Shown: positions 36,301-46,600 of the stretch, one piece after another
How the letters are laid out: every line of letters begins with the position of its first letter
Position numbering within the stretch: position 1 is the stretch's first letter
DNA from: Trebouxia sp. TZW2008
Taxonomy: Eukaryota > Chlorophyta > Trebouxiophyceae > Trebouxiales > Trebouxiaceae
DNA length: 53,668 nt
Assembly: GCA_002118135.1 (NCBI GenBank)
Contig: BDIU01000282.1
Span: 1 to 53,668 of the forward strand
Reading direction: 5' to 3'
Translations under genes and position numbers: made by a program
The notes under the pieces: generated by a model
The model's database searches: none
Told to the model about the DNA's origin: nothing
What the model saw: only the letters and a program-made list of their open reading frames with translations

Positions 36301-37472
36301 AAGTCAACTCACTTGATTGTGCAAAAGTATGCAAGCAACTGTCTGGCAGAGTACACAGAAGACATTCCGGTTTCTTCAGCCTGTTGTCACCTTCCCTCAG
36401 CAAGGACAAGCTGCCCTAAACCTTATCAAACAACAAAGTGCTGCCCTGCGCTGCAGCCCAGTGCTCAAATGCATTCGACGCTGAGCAGCATTAAACAGAA
36501 GTTGGGACTGAAGACACTGCAGTCAGTGCTGGTGGTACACTGTGCCCACGCTTATGCTGCTGTGCTAGAAGGCTTGAATGGCTGGAAAGTGGTGTTTAGT
36601 GGGGACACTAGACCCTGTGAACAGCTGGTCCAGGCTGCCAAAGATGCCACACTCCTCATACATGAGGTACAGTTCTGCCTTTGTGAAGCATGTTGCCTGT
36701 CACTTGTAGGTGCAGGGCTTGACTGCTTTCCTGTAAACAGTTTGGCATACCTCAGAGAAAAAAACAAAGCAACAGTGTCTTGCTTGGGTCTTGCTGATGG
36801 CAAAGCTTGTGCCAGTCACAAGCTTTACAGATGTAGCACATAACCAAGCACAGGGTGGTGACAAGCACACGACAATGCAAAGCCGTGAGATCACAATTGC
36901 CTGTCTAACAGCATTGCTATAGACTTCTGCTGACTTTGACTCTTGACATTCAGGCCACATTTGAGGATGAGCTGGTTGAAGATGCCCTTGCTAAACGGCA
37001 TAGCCTCACCTGTGAAGCTGTACAGATTGGTGCCAAGGTATGCTGCACCCAGGATAGCTGCATTTTGCGTTGCTGTCCAAAGGGCAAAGGTTGAGTGTCT
37101 AGTTACCAAGTTCTGTGGCCCTTGCTAAGATGCATGCTTTAGACTGCTGTGAAGAGAAACCAGTTTGGTGTCATGCAGTCTGGAGCCTACAGGACAATCC
37201 TGACACACTTCAGTCAGCGCTATCCAAAGATCCCTAAGATTGAGAAATCATTTCTGGCCAGCACATGTATTGCCTTTGACCTGATGTCAGTCAATCTGAA
37301 AGGTATGGGGTTGCTGCCACTGTTATGCGTGATCTGAGACTCAGAAGCTGCCTGTTGGGTAAAATCTGCACTTTGTGCTGCAGATTTGCCACATCTCCCA
37401 GCACACGTCCCAGCCGTTGCTTTGCTCTGCAAAGATGTTGATGAAGAGGCTGAGGAGGCAGATACAGTATAG
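30356..37472 (+). CDS. ELAC2: tRNase Z, long form (ELAC2-type)
   Basis: tRNase Z cuts the 3' trailer from pre-tRNAs using two zinc ions. Sixteen exons join in phase: 30356-30592, 30686-30753, 30832-30953, 31116-31213, 31468-31731, 32189-32356, 32701-32874, 33184-33306, 33848-34082, 34283-34368, 34839-35086, 35748-35910, 36457-36666, 36954-37037, 37179-37302 and 37384-37472 (830 residues; human ELAC2 has 826). The inactive N-terminal half has RYLFNAGEGFQRFC and ASLDAVGGIPG. The catalytic half has FLGTGAALPSKYRN, DCGEGTLGQL, the zinc motif SHIHADHHAGL (about residue 597), VVHCAHAY, SGDTRP, the HEAT motif and THFSQRYPKIP. The Arg-rich start MNIARRCIANVV suggests mitochondrial targeting, perhaps dual with nucleus. 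The intron 30754-30831 begins AG|GCAAGT (GC-AG). For exon 15 I chose the acceptor before SGAYRTIL because it fits the family better than one 36 nt upstream. Confidence 0.95.
34499..34584. repeat. Short direct repeat in a tRNase Z intron
   Basis: GTGTGACCTCAGC followed by TTG(C/T)CATG occurs at 34499 and again at 34559, 60 bp apart, inside the intron 34369-34838. The copies differ by a few bases. Confidence 0.65.
34801..34830. repeat. GATAT-type microsatellite
   Basis: Thirty bases made of repeated GATAT/ATAT units end eight bases before the tRNase Z acceptor at 34838. The tract replaces a normal pyrimidine-rich run at this splice site. Confidence 0.85.
35131..35398. mobile_element. MITE with TAA duplication inside a tRNase Z intron
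   Basis: The left end GAGGGTAGTTCCACTGGTG and the reverse complement of the right end, GAGGGTATTTCCATTGGTG, match at 17 of 19 bases. TAA flanks both sides (35128-35130 and 35399-35401). A 3-bp TAA/TTA duplication is the usual mark of PIF/Harbinger elements. The 268-bp interior has no ORF but repeats GGTGGATTA(A/G)TGT internally. It lies in the intron 35087-35747, after the exon carrying the zinc motif. Confidence 0.85.
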
Positions 37473-38529
37473 CAACAAGTTGGAGGCCACGCACTTTTTG
37501 CACTCAGCACTGCAAAGTTCTGACTTGGAGTGTGCATGCCAAATCACACTGTGAATCTGTTACCTGTTTCCTCATGAATGTGAGGTGGTCTCACGCCATA
37601 CTCGTTTGCTCTACTGTGTTGGCAATCCATACTCTATCCACATGGAACGCTGATGCCCCACTCAGTCGTAATCTGTCCACTCACCACGATAAATGAAGAC
37701 AAATGTACTCTGTCTACATGTTTGTCGTTAAAGCACGAACTAAAGCTCTTTATCAATTGTGCGTCATGTGGCAACCACATGAGTGTGATGTATAACAGAA
37801 TCTTGCTCAGTAAGCAATCTGCGGTCAGCAGAAATGTCATGCGGCTGATTCACGTAGCAGTGATTGGGTGTATCCAAGTGCTGCTGGACAGTTTCCTTAG
37901 AGCATTTTAAAGCATTTTAGAGCATAAGAAATTTCTTATACTTAGATATTATGAAAATTTAACTGTCAGCTTGACGAAGCAATCGGCCTTCAAAGTTTGT
38001 AAGAAAAAAGTGCCTTTCAAATTGCGAGACAGTCTGTAAGAACAGGACAGCAAAATGCATCAAGTTGCGCTTGTTGTAGTCAGAAACATTCTGCGCTGAA
38101 CGACAAGACATTCTGTGAAGCAGCATCACAAATGCTCCATCTGCGGCCAGAACGTGCTGTGTGCATCGAGTCTTTGTTCAAGAAACTGTGGCTTGGAAAT
38201 TGCTGTACAACAAAGCCTCAAACCAGTTTGCCTACAATTTGCATATCAAAATGGCAACTATTTGGCAAAACGTTTGTTCTATTCTGGCTGCGTTCATTGC
38301 CATAAATCAGATTATGCGCAACACGTTCATGGTGTGTCATGATACCACGTATCATGACACGACGCCCTGTCCAATATGCACCTCTGCAGCATCAGTCAAG
38401 AACAAACAAGCAGGATACTCACTGGTGATGTGTCCCATGTCATATCACCCCTACGAGGTTGCACTTGCCAAAACTGCTCCTGGGCACCCCTTGAGAGCAT
38501 AATTGAGCTCACGAGCTGAAGTCGTAAAA
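37473..38529. other. Intergenic region between convergent tRNase Z and SPX-MFS genes
   Basis: This gap of about 1.06 kb holds both 3' ends. It includes an AT-rich stretch (37895-37975) with repeated AGCATTTTA units and the 16-bp palindrome ATAAGAAATTTCTTAT (37924-37939), plus a strong hairpin at 38334-38360. A plus-strand frame (38161-38502) is open for 113 codons, but I see no domain, no splice support and no family resemblance, so I do not call it a gene. Confidence 0.5.
38334..38360. terminator. Perfect 12-bp hairpin between convergent genes
   Basis: GTGTCATGATAC, three bases (CAC), then GTATCATGACAC: a perfect 12-bp stem with a 3-base loop. It lies about 170 bp past the stop of SPX-MFS and 860 bp past that of tRNase Z. 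It could act in 3'-end formation or separate the two transcripts. The structure is certain; the terminator role is a guess. Confidence 0.4.
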
Positions 38530-41500
38530 TCAGTCTCCTACCCTGCTCCACATACTGCCAAAGTATGCAGCATTGCCAGCAGCCAGTACTGTCAGTAGTC
38601 CAAACAGATATTGACCAAAGGTGAAAACGTCAGAGGCACTGCTGCCACCTGAAAGCCCAGCAAGCTTGGAAAAGGCTGAATTTGCCAAGTTACCAGCCAG
38701 TCTGCCAAAACCCCCAGCTTCTGTCGTCAACAGACCTGTATTGAAAGTTCCGTTTGCCAAATTGGGAGGCATCACTTTGCTCAGCAAGCTCATAGCAGAG
38801 CCCTCCAATGTCATTGACCCCATGAAAACAAACGCACCACCAAGGAAAAACAGCCACATTGGCTTGCCGCTGCAGATACAAAATGCTGAGCCTACTCCTA
38901 TGATGGCCAACAGCACTGCTGAAAACATCCGGTCACTGACACTATTTGAGGCTTTGCCTACTGCTAGATTCAGGGGGATAAGGGAGAAGCCGTACACCGC
39001 CAGAGTAAGGCCAGACTGTGATGGCGACCAACCATACAACTGGGACGTAAAAGTCGACAAGCTGCTGAGAAAGCCTTGCTGGACCAATTTGACCAGGAAC
39101 AGAACACAAAACATAAGGAGGGTAGGAGCCAGCTGCTGCCTGTCTCTGCTCTCGCCCTGCTCACTGCTTTGTTTGGATCGCTGAGCTTGCCCTTCTTCTG
39201 CATCTGATTGCCTGTCTGAAAAATTCATCAAAGGCTGATCTTCATCACGAGTAGTGTGTCCTGCCTGTTCATCTTTATCCCTGAGCAGCAAGACATGCAT
39301 GTGTAGAACAGCTCAGGCCAAAGTCCTTCATGCAGAAATTGACCTTTTCATGTCATGCAGGTCACGCGCAGACCAGACATACTCGTTTTTCTTTGCCACC
39401 CAAACAAGTTTTGCGATAACACATGGCGCTTTTGAACACTGCAAGTATCATGTTGTGCTCACAGCTGCAAAGGCATGCAGCTGGGCAAGCATTCTGTCTT
39501 GACAACCCGAGGCAGCACTTAATATGGCAGAGGTAACAATCTCACCCAGACTTTGGCTCCTTGAAGAGGGCCAAGGTGAGCAGAAGGTATATGACCCAGA
39601 AAGCGCCCATGACCCAGGCGCCAGCAGTGACAGGGTCTATGCTGATGGGGCCTAAAGAAGCTTCCGGCAAGTATGACAGAGGCAGTGCAAGCAAGGGCCC
39701 ACACGCCATTCCCACCGCACTGGACGTCACAAACGCTACATGCACAGCAATGTTGTTGCTCAGACAAGTGCTTAGCTTGCAAGTGTAACACCATGTTAAG
39801 CGGAGTCATGCACTATAGTGCCCAGTGAGTGCAGCACTTGCTGCTGCACACAAGGCTACCATCGCTCAAAAACAAAATTGACAGGTGGGAGAGCGCTTGC
39901 ATAATGCAGCACAATGGCTTTCTTGCACTGTCATTAAAGGATGTGACGGTGGCTTGTGACGAAGCAGGGAAAATGCTGAATTTTGTTCAAGATATTGAAA
40001 GTTTTGCACACCTGCACTGGCCTTGGTGCGGTCCTCTTTGCTGATGAAGTCAGCTATATAGCGCCTGTTGACAGTCCTGGCAGAACCTGAAATTCAGCAG
40101 TGACCTGTCAACAACCTGGCAAGCAAGAAGAGTGAATGCCCATGTAAAAAACTTCAAGGCAGTGATCTGACCTAAGGATAGGATATAGGCATCAAAAGCT
40201 CTATCTAGAAATTTGACTGCACACTTTCAAAGGCTACAAGTAGATCAATGAAGGCAGGTGATGGCACTTCTGCTTTGTCCATCTAGCTGGATCTGCTGGC
40301 CCCGGCACGCACAACAGAGTGCAAATGGGAATGTGCAAATAACATACAAAACATCCAAAAGCTGCCAATGTGATTGGCTTGCACGGTGACTGCAAATGCT
40401 ATTTGCAAAGCTCAAGACTTGCTGCTCACCAAAACCAACCATCAGCCTGGATGCCAGCAGTATCCACAGTGCCTTGGCATCATAGCCCATGACATATAGC
40501 AGGTTGCCTACTATGCAGGCTAGAGCGGCTGCAATAAGCGGCGCCTTGAAGCTGCGATTGGTCCACAGGCTGTAGCCTGCAGGAAACAGGGTTCAATGTC
40601 CAGCTGTTGTGTCCTGGACATTGGCATGCTTGAGCTGTGGCTTGCTTTCAGAGGTATGCAGCAGCATGTGCTTGAAAATTTTTAATCTTGCTGCTATGCA
40701 ATTCAGCTCAACACCTCGTTAACAGCTTAACAAACTGTACACAAGCATCTCAAAAAGGCGTAGGGCAGCAGCCGTGAGTCAGACATGTATGACACTCAGA
40801 TCAACAAAGGTCTCCATACAGCAGCATGCACAGTTGTGGCAAACCCACCTAGTGCCCCTGGTAGAGTGGCCACATCACAGCACCCAATGACAATGCCAGC
40901 CCAGGATGAGTCAGACCCAATGTGCCCCAAGTATGTTTCTATATCTGGCAAAATCAGCTGATAGTTGGCCTGCAGCATCATCAAACAGCTGCAACAAGTG
41001 TGCCAACTGGCCAGAAGCAAGACGCGAACAATGGTAAGCAGCATCAAATGCAGCGGGCATACTTTGCCTGTTTCTGTTGCTTGAGCTAGGTACTGACCAT
41101 GTACAGAGCTGCACAGGCACAGTTGATGGCCAAGCCAGCAAGTCCTCCTGTGGCTGAGTCGTCGCCAGGAGCTTCCTCGTAGATGCCGGCCCATCTTTCA
41201 GATTTGGTAATCGTGTGGATGAGATCAGTGTTGCGCTCAGCCCAGAAGTCTGAGCAATCCAACCTGCAGGACTGTGTTGCATACTCATGACACAAAACAG
41301 TGCTGCGTTTCATCTGCAGCTGAAGCTGCCAGTTGCCTGGCCACTTGGCAATGCAGCTGATACAGCAAGCATCATCACTCTTTCAACAGAAGCATCATGA
41401 TATGTTGCTCCAGTATGGTTATGCATGTAGCTCAAAATCACAACAGCATGACGAGAGGGTTGAACGTGAGTTTCCTTGCCTGTGAATGACCTCCTGCATC

Positions 41501-42623
41501 TGTCGCTGTGTTTGCACTGCAGATACTCTTGCTTGCTGACCCTCTTGGCCTGTCTGTTTCTGCAGTGTCTGCTGCCATTGGCAAAGCTGCTGGTGCTGAC
41601 CTTTGATAGTGCTGGCAGCAGACTCCAGAGTTGCATGCTCAAACATATTGTCCAGCTGGTCAGCTGTCTCCTTTGGCAATGAAGTGCCCTGCACCATAGG
41701 AAAATGCTTAGCAGTTGGACATTGTCTGCATTTTGGCACACCATTGTACTAATTTTTGAGAGAAATGTCAAGCAGACACGCGCTCGTCCCTGCAAAATTG
41801 CTGATTCCAGATGCCTGACACGACGACTCTTGGGTTGCTACTGCATGTAAGTCTTTGGACACAAAATTCTCAAATTACACAGGACATGGCTTTAAAGGCC
41901 TTTGCATGTCTAGATCACTCAGTTGGAACAATGCATCATCCAGAATGGAGCGCGGTGTGTCAGACCTGAAATGTGCTGGAGCCTGGATGGTGAGGGCGAT
42001 CTACTTCAAGAGCAATGCAGCCCTCTTTTGGCTTTTGCAGATTGAATTTCTTTTTGAAGTTGTTAAGGACTTTACGTATTCCCCGTACATTCAGGCTCAC
42101 ATACTGCACAACAGATGATCACGGTCGATTGAGTTGATCTTACAAGAAGTCAACATGACAGCTTCCTCTCAATCTTCATCTGACCTGCAGCAGGTTTGAT
42201 GTGTGCTCGCTGGTCTGTTGAAGCTTGCAGACTTGCCTATCCACCAGCTGCAACCTGTTGGTGTCTTGCCCTTGCTGATCTGACATGCACTGTTGTAACT
42301 TATTGTAAGACTCGCCAAGCTGCTGAAGGTCTTGCTGTATGCTGTCAACACTCTTCTGATAAAAAGATAAGATTTTCTTAATCTCGCTTTCCAGTGAGGC
42401 TGCAGACAGAGCAAGCGTCAGGAGTGAAATTTGCACAAGATGCCTCATCATGCAGAGGGCGTGGCCTGCCTTGAACATCCTTCTGTCGCTGGTCTGCAGT
42501 CTCGTCGTTCCCACTCCCAGCAGCCGCTGCCTCGACTTGATTCTGTAAGTCCTCGTACGCAAGATAATGCTGTGACCATTTCGGTACCTGATCACGGTGC
42601 AGACTCTGAAGAAACTCATCCAT
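38530..42623 (-). CDS. PHT5: SPX-MFS vacuolar phosphate transporter (PHT5/VPT type)
   Basis: Proteins of this type move inorganic phosphate into the vacuole; the N-terminal SPX domain senses inositol pyrophosphates. Ten exons join in phase: 42623-42470, 42399-42185, 42103-41966, 41688-41480, 41263-41098, 40969-40849, 40576-40430, 40086-40012, 39735-39546 and 39280-38530 (721 residues, usual length). The SPX part has VPKWSQHYLAYEDLQ, SEIKKILSFYQKSV and VRGIRKVLNNFKKKF. The MFS part has SWAGIVIGCCDVATL, LWTNRSFKAPLIAA, GSARTVNRRYIADF, SSAVGMACGPLLALPL and, in the last exon, about six membrane segments with VMPPNLANGTFNTGLLTTE. Intron 4 (41264-41479) begins AG|GCAAGG; phase requires this GC-AG splice. 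Intron 1 also seems to start with GC (AAG|GCAGGC), but a weak GT donor in the same phase is possible. Confidence 0.92.
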
Positions 42624-42800
42624 TGAAAACGTGTATGCACGTCAGGGAAAGGCCTGAGCTCGCGTGATCAGGCTCGACTCCGACGCTGATCACTGTGCGG
42701 TGTCGCAGATTTGTCGCTTAGCTATTCGGCAGTCTGCAACACACGGCATTTCAGCATCGATCAATGCCTGTATCAGCGTCCAATGTGCCTACATTGATCA
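42480..42800. promoter_or_regulatory. CpG-rich patch at the SPX-MFS start
   Basis: CG dinucleotides are frequent around the first SPX-MFS exon and upstream of it (GCTCGCGTGATCAGGCTCGACTCCGACGC region), unlike the introns downstream. It is read as the promoter side of the transporter gene. Confidence 0.4.
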
Positions 42801-42875
42801 GACTTGCTCACAGAGAACTACGACTGTCCAATGTGGCAAGCAGCTCGGACTAAAGGGCAGAAAGAAGAAAAAGGG

Positions 42876-43390
42876 CTAAATTGATGAGCAGCCCAGGGCT
42901 TCTGCTCCAGGCAAACTGCCAAATGGATCTGAGACCTGAGCCCTGCATCTGAAACATGTAAATTGACTCTTTCTCTCTCCACATCTGGGATCCATTTTCT
43001 CCATGTGAAGCAAGGACATGAATGCAGAAAGCATGCAGATACGCATGGCCAGCATGTAGGGTTGAAGGCGGAGATCTGCAGCGAATAATTCAGCTCTGAG
43101 CGAGAGGGGCCTGTTGGAGTCCGCACTTGAGCCATTTGCGACCCCTTCGTAGCCTGTCAGCAGCATTTGGTGGACACGTGTATCAAAGTCTGCGTTGTAG
43201 TGAAAAAATGCATCAGTGTCATTGTCGTATGCATGCTGACTACATTTGGGGCTGTGTTTAATGCAGGCACGGCACGTCAACCCATCATGGCACCATGTAT
43301 GCCAGCTTTGCCAGTGTGCACCGGTGATGCTGGTGACTTTGGCGAGACCCACCCAGGGGGGTCAGGGGCCCAGTGCACTTGTCGCTATGT
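42876..43390 (-). other. Minus-strand ORF with a TSITG motif shared with 52.5 kb
   Basis: An ORF at 43352-42876 reads MGLAKVTSITGAHWQSW and continues for 158 codons with several Cys residues and no domain I know. On the minus strand, the stretch ending at its TSITG shares 26 of 37 bases with 52533-52569, including CCTGGGTG and AGCATCACCGG at the same spacing. The upstream part is interrupted by a stop. It lies between the divergent SPX-MFS and 43692 genes and may be a decayed copy of a repeated coding element rather than a gene. Confidence 0.3.
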
Positions 43391-43632
43391 GAGGTAAACT
43401 TGGTGGCGTTATACCTCGACCCCGAAACGGTACGCGGTAAACGCTAACAATTTTGCAGGATGTCGCAAGTGCAGGCTCGCTGCGTCAGGCGTCTGAGTAC
43501 TTGAGAAAAGTTGCGCAACCACTGACTTGCATGCTGAGCTTTCTGATCTGAATTTTCAAGCTTGCAACCGAGATGCAACATAACTGCGCACATCATGCCT
43601 ACCTTACACTTGGTATGCGATTTGCACGTGAG

Positions 43633-43678
43633 TGGTGATGTAGCCGAAGCGCTTGTAGCTTAAGACACTACATCACCA
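43633..43678. promoter_or_regulatory. Inverted repeat just upstream of a start codon
   Basis: TGGTGATGTAG (43633-43643) and CTACATCACCA (43668-43678) are perfect 11-bp inverted repeats with a 24-base loop, ending 13 bp before the ATG at 43692. This could be a 5'-UTR hairpin or a palindromic protein-binding site. The nearby region (43390-43480) is also CpG-rich. Confidence 0.45.
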
Positions 43679-43691
43679 GACTTCAGCACTT

Positions 43692-46600
43692 ATGACGAAG
43701 CGCAAAAATGTGAAAGGCAACAGCGTTGGCAGAGATGCAGCACCAGGGTCAACACCCCTTCAAGCACAGCAAGTACAACGCCTTGTAGCTGGCTCTCAGT
43801 CCCATAGACCTGTTGCTCCTGAGGCAAGGCTTTGACTAATATCAACCTGGTCACTTGCAGGACCGCAAGGCAGCTGATTTGCCAGAAGTTCAGGTTCCAA
43901 AGCAGGTGCAGGACTTTTGGCAGAAGGCATCTGAGGTGCAAAAAGCCAAGCTGCTAAGCTTTGACCAGCGCCTGCTGTATGCGCGAGCTGCATATGTAAA
44001 AGGTCAGTGCTAAGCCAGCTGCAGCCCTCAATCCTACATTTCAGTACTGCTACTGAACAGTATGCAACCACGACAGTCACCAGCAGACAAGTCCTTGCCA
44101 ATCTGTGCATGGTGGCACAGTCACACTGGAAGTGCAAGGTGCCTGTATGCATTTGAATCTGTTGACAGCCCCTTCAAGAAAGGGCCACATGCACATGTTT
44201 CACTGGCTTTAGACCTCACGCAAAGATGGCACCAACCATGCTCACCCAGCAAACTTGTGGCAATGTAGCAGCCACAGAAACCTTCACTTCCTGCTGCCTG
44301 CAATGAAAAGGCATCCAATTTGCATGTGCAATTTGTGCAGCTGGCAAAACTCATTGCCTGCAGCAGCAGTATTCCAGGTATGCAGTTGCAGCATGACCAG
44401 GCAGTGTGTGTCTCACAGGCTCAACAATACAGTACCAATGTGTGCAGGCACCTGCAAAGTTCCACCTTGACAGGCTGACCTCATTTGATGCTGGAGGAGA
44501 TGCTGGTTTCTGCATTTTGCAGTGCTTATTTTCTGTGTATGCTGCAGAGCAACCGGAGCTCAGCAACACCTTGACCAAAGCATGCAACTTGCTGCGCAGC
44601 GATGGCCACTGCAAGCGCTGGCGCTGGCAGGCTCATGGACAGGCATTTGATCATCCAACATCTTTGAGGTAAACCCTGGCAGGCACAATTCACATGTACA
44701 AGCATCCCAAAGGGATGCAATACAGCTTGTAGCTTGACACGCAACTGCGCATGCAACACAGCTTGCAAGCTGAATCGTATTCTGAAAATTCAGCCAGGTG
44801 CTGACACCTGGATTTAATTTGATTTTTGCTCCAAGTTGATGTTCTCAGTATTGTCCAACAGGAGGTATATGCTGAATCCTTGCTGCAAGTCAGTGCAACA
44901 CTCTGGTGCAGGAGGTATATAGAGACCAAGGTGTTGCCTGCTGACCTGGCGTCTTGTGTGAAACATCCAAGAATACAGGCAGCCCTAAGCAATAACAGAG
45001 CTGGTCTCACTGGCAGCACAGAAGCCCTTCATCAACGCTTGTGAGCTCTCCAGAAACCTGCATGCCACTCATTTGCAGAATGCATTGCCAAATGCAGTGG
45101 ATGTTTGGGCAGTGACTGGCAGTTAGCTGATAGGACTGCAATTATCAATGGCGTGCTGACCTCATCTCCAGCATGTAGTGGGCGCTAGTCTTCACTTGTC
45201 ACTGTTGCCATTTCCCTGGCAACCGTTTGCTTGAAATTGACCATAATGGCTAGATGCACGCCAAAGCTTGTCACTGAGTACAGCTTTACATAGGCACATT
45301 GGCTGTTGTGCAGGAAGGGCATCCAGCAGGCAGTAGCGGCTTTCAAGCTGAGTCAGCAGGAGCTTTGCAAAGAGAAGCCTTGGACTGTGGTCAGAGAGAG
45401 TGCTGTGCTCAACCTCATTTGCCAACATCTGGTAGAGGAGCATGCATACCTGTGAGTTCACTGCCTTTTCAGCACTGCCTGGCTGTCTTTAAGACCCAAT
45501 GGTTTGCAAGCTCTTTGGTTTTGGCTTGGCAGCAAATGTGCAAAGATGCACAATAAGCTACATCAGCTCAATGGCAGTGATGTTGTAATCCATTGGTGTT
45601 TGCTTGTCCATTCTGCTGCAAGCCTGAGAGCTTGAGCAATTGCCAGCTCGTACTCCTCTGCCCAGGCTCTGTGTCACATATGACACGTCCATGCTGAACT
45701 GCAGTTTGAATGCGATTGTTGCAATTGTTGTTGGCAGCAGATGGACTTGCGGCTGATTGCAAGATGGACCCTGCAGCTGACTGTGCAGTGCAGCACCGGT
45801 GTTCATGATGTACTACGTTCCAAGTTGAGTAGCAGCATGTCATGAGCAATTTCTGTCATCGTAGGCACAGTGCTTTCGCTTGCCCAATTCAGCACTGGTT
45901 GTGGGACCTAAAGCCTCCAAGTCTACGCAGCCGAGAGCCACATTCAGACAGCTGCTTTGAATACATTGTCTTCCAACTGATAGACCCAGTAGCTGTGGGG
46001 ATTCCTGAAAGTGTTTCACAGCTCACTGCATGGGCTGAAAAGAAGCTTGCTGATTTTGTTAGACTCACTGGTCCGCAGGTGAGCATCTGAGCTGATATAA
46101 TTTGGCCAATCCAGCTTGCAAGTCACAGCACACCTCCTCGAGTTGCAACACAGATAGGGCTCTGACTGACGCTTTTGTTCAAATCTTGTCCCAACTGGCT
46201 GGATGATGAGCTTCAAATAGTTGCAACAGGACTTGGCTAGCGTAGGAAACCTTGTTGGCCTTGCGCCAAATGATGTAAACCATTTGCAGTTTTGTGGCTT
46301 GGTTTTGACGATTGATGTGAGTCATTTGGCGCATATAGCAGGTAGTATGATGCAATGCTCTCCAATTCTTTGTGTTTGTTTGAATTGCAGATGGGAATCG
46401 ACTTCCGGCGATTTGACCCTCTTGATAATGTGATCGATAGCCATGGCTCAAGGGTGGTGGTACAGCAGCAATGGAGAGACGTTGTGCAATGCCACCACCA
46501 GCGCGGCCCTCTACCACATCATGTCAGAACAGCACCTCACCAAATCTCCTGGACAATGATGGAGGATGGCCCGCTTTCCAGTTCAGCCACTGATGATGCC

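Noticed and set aside
37143..37178. Extra 12 codons at the start of tRNase Z exon 15
   Set aside because: In frame, but the family has no insert here, and the acceptor before SGAYRTIL gives the expected join.
38161..38502. 113-codon plus-strand ORF between tRNase Z and SPX-MFS
   Set aside because: No domain, no splice signals, and it contains the hairpin at 38334; probably chance.
38621..39184. 187-codon plus-strand ORF
   Set aside because: It is the antisense shadow of the last SPX-MFS exon.
43821..43860. A very short GC-AG intron (about 37 nt) after the first exon of the coiled-coil gene
   Set aside because: A GT donor at 43773 is in the same phase and gives an intron of normal length; the GC version cannot be excluded but is less likely.
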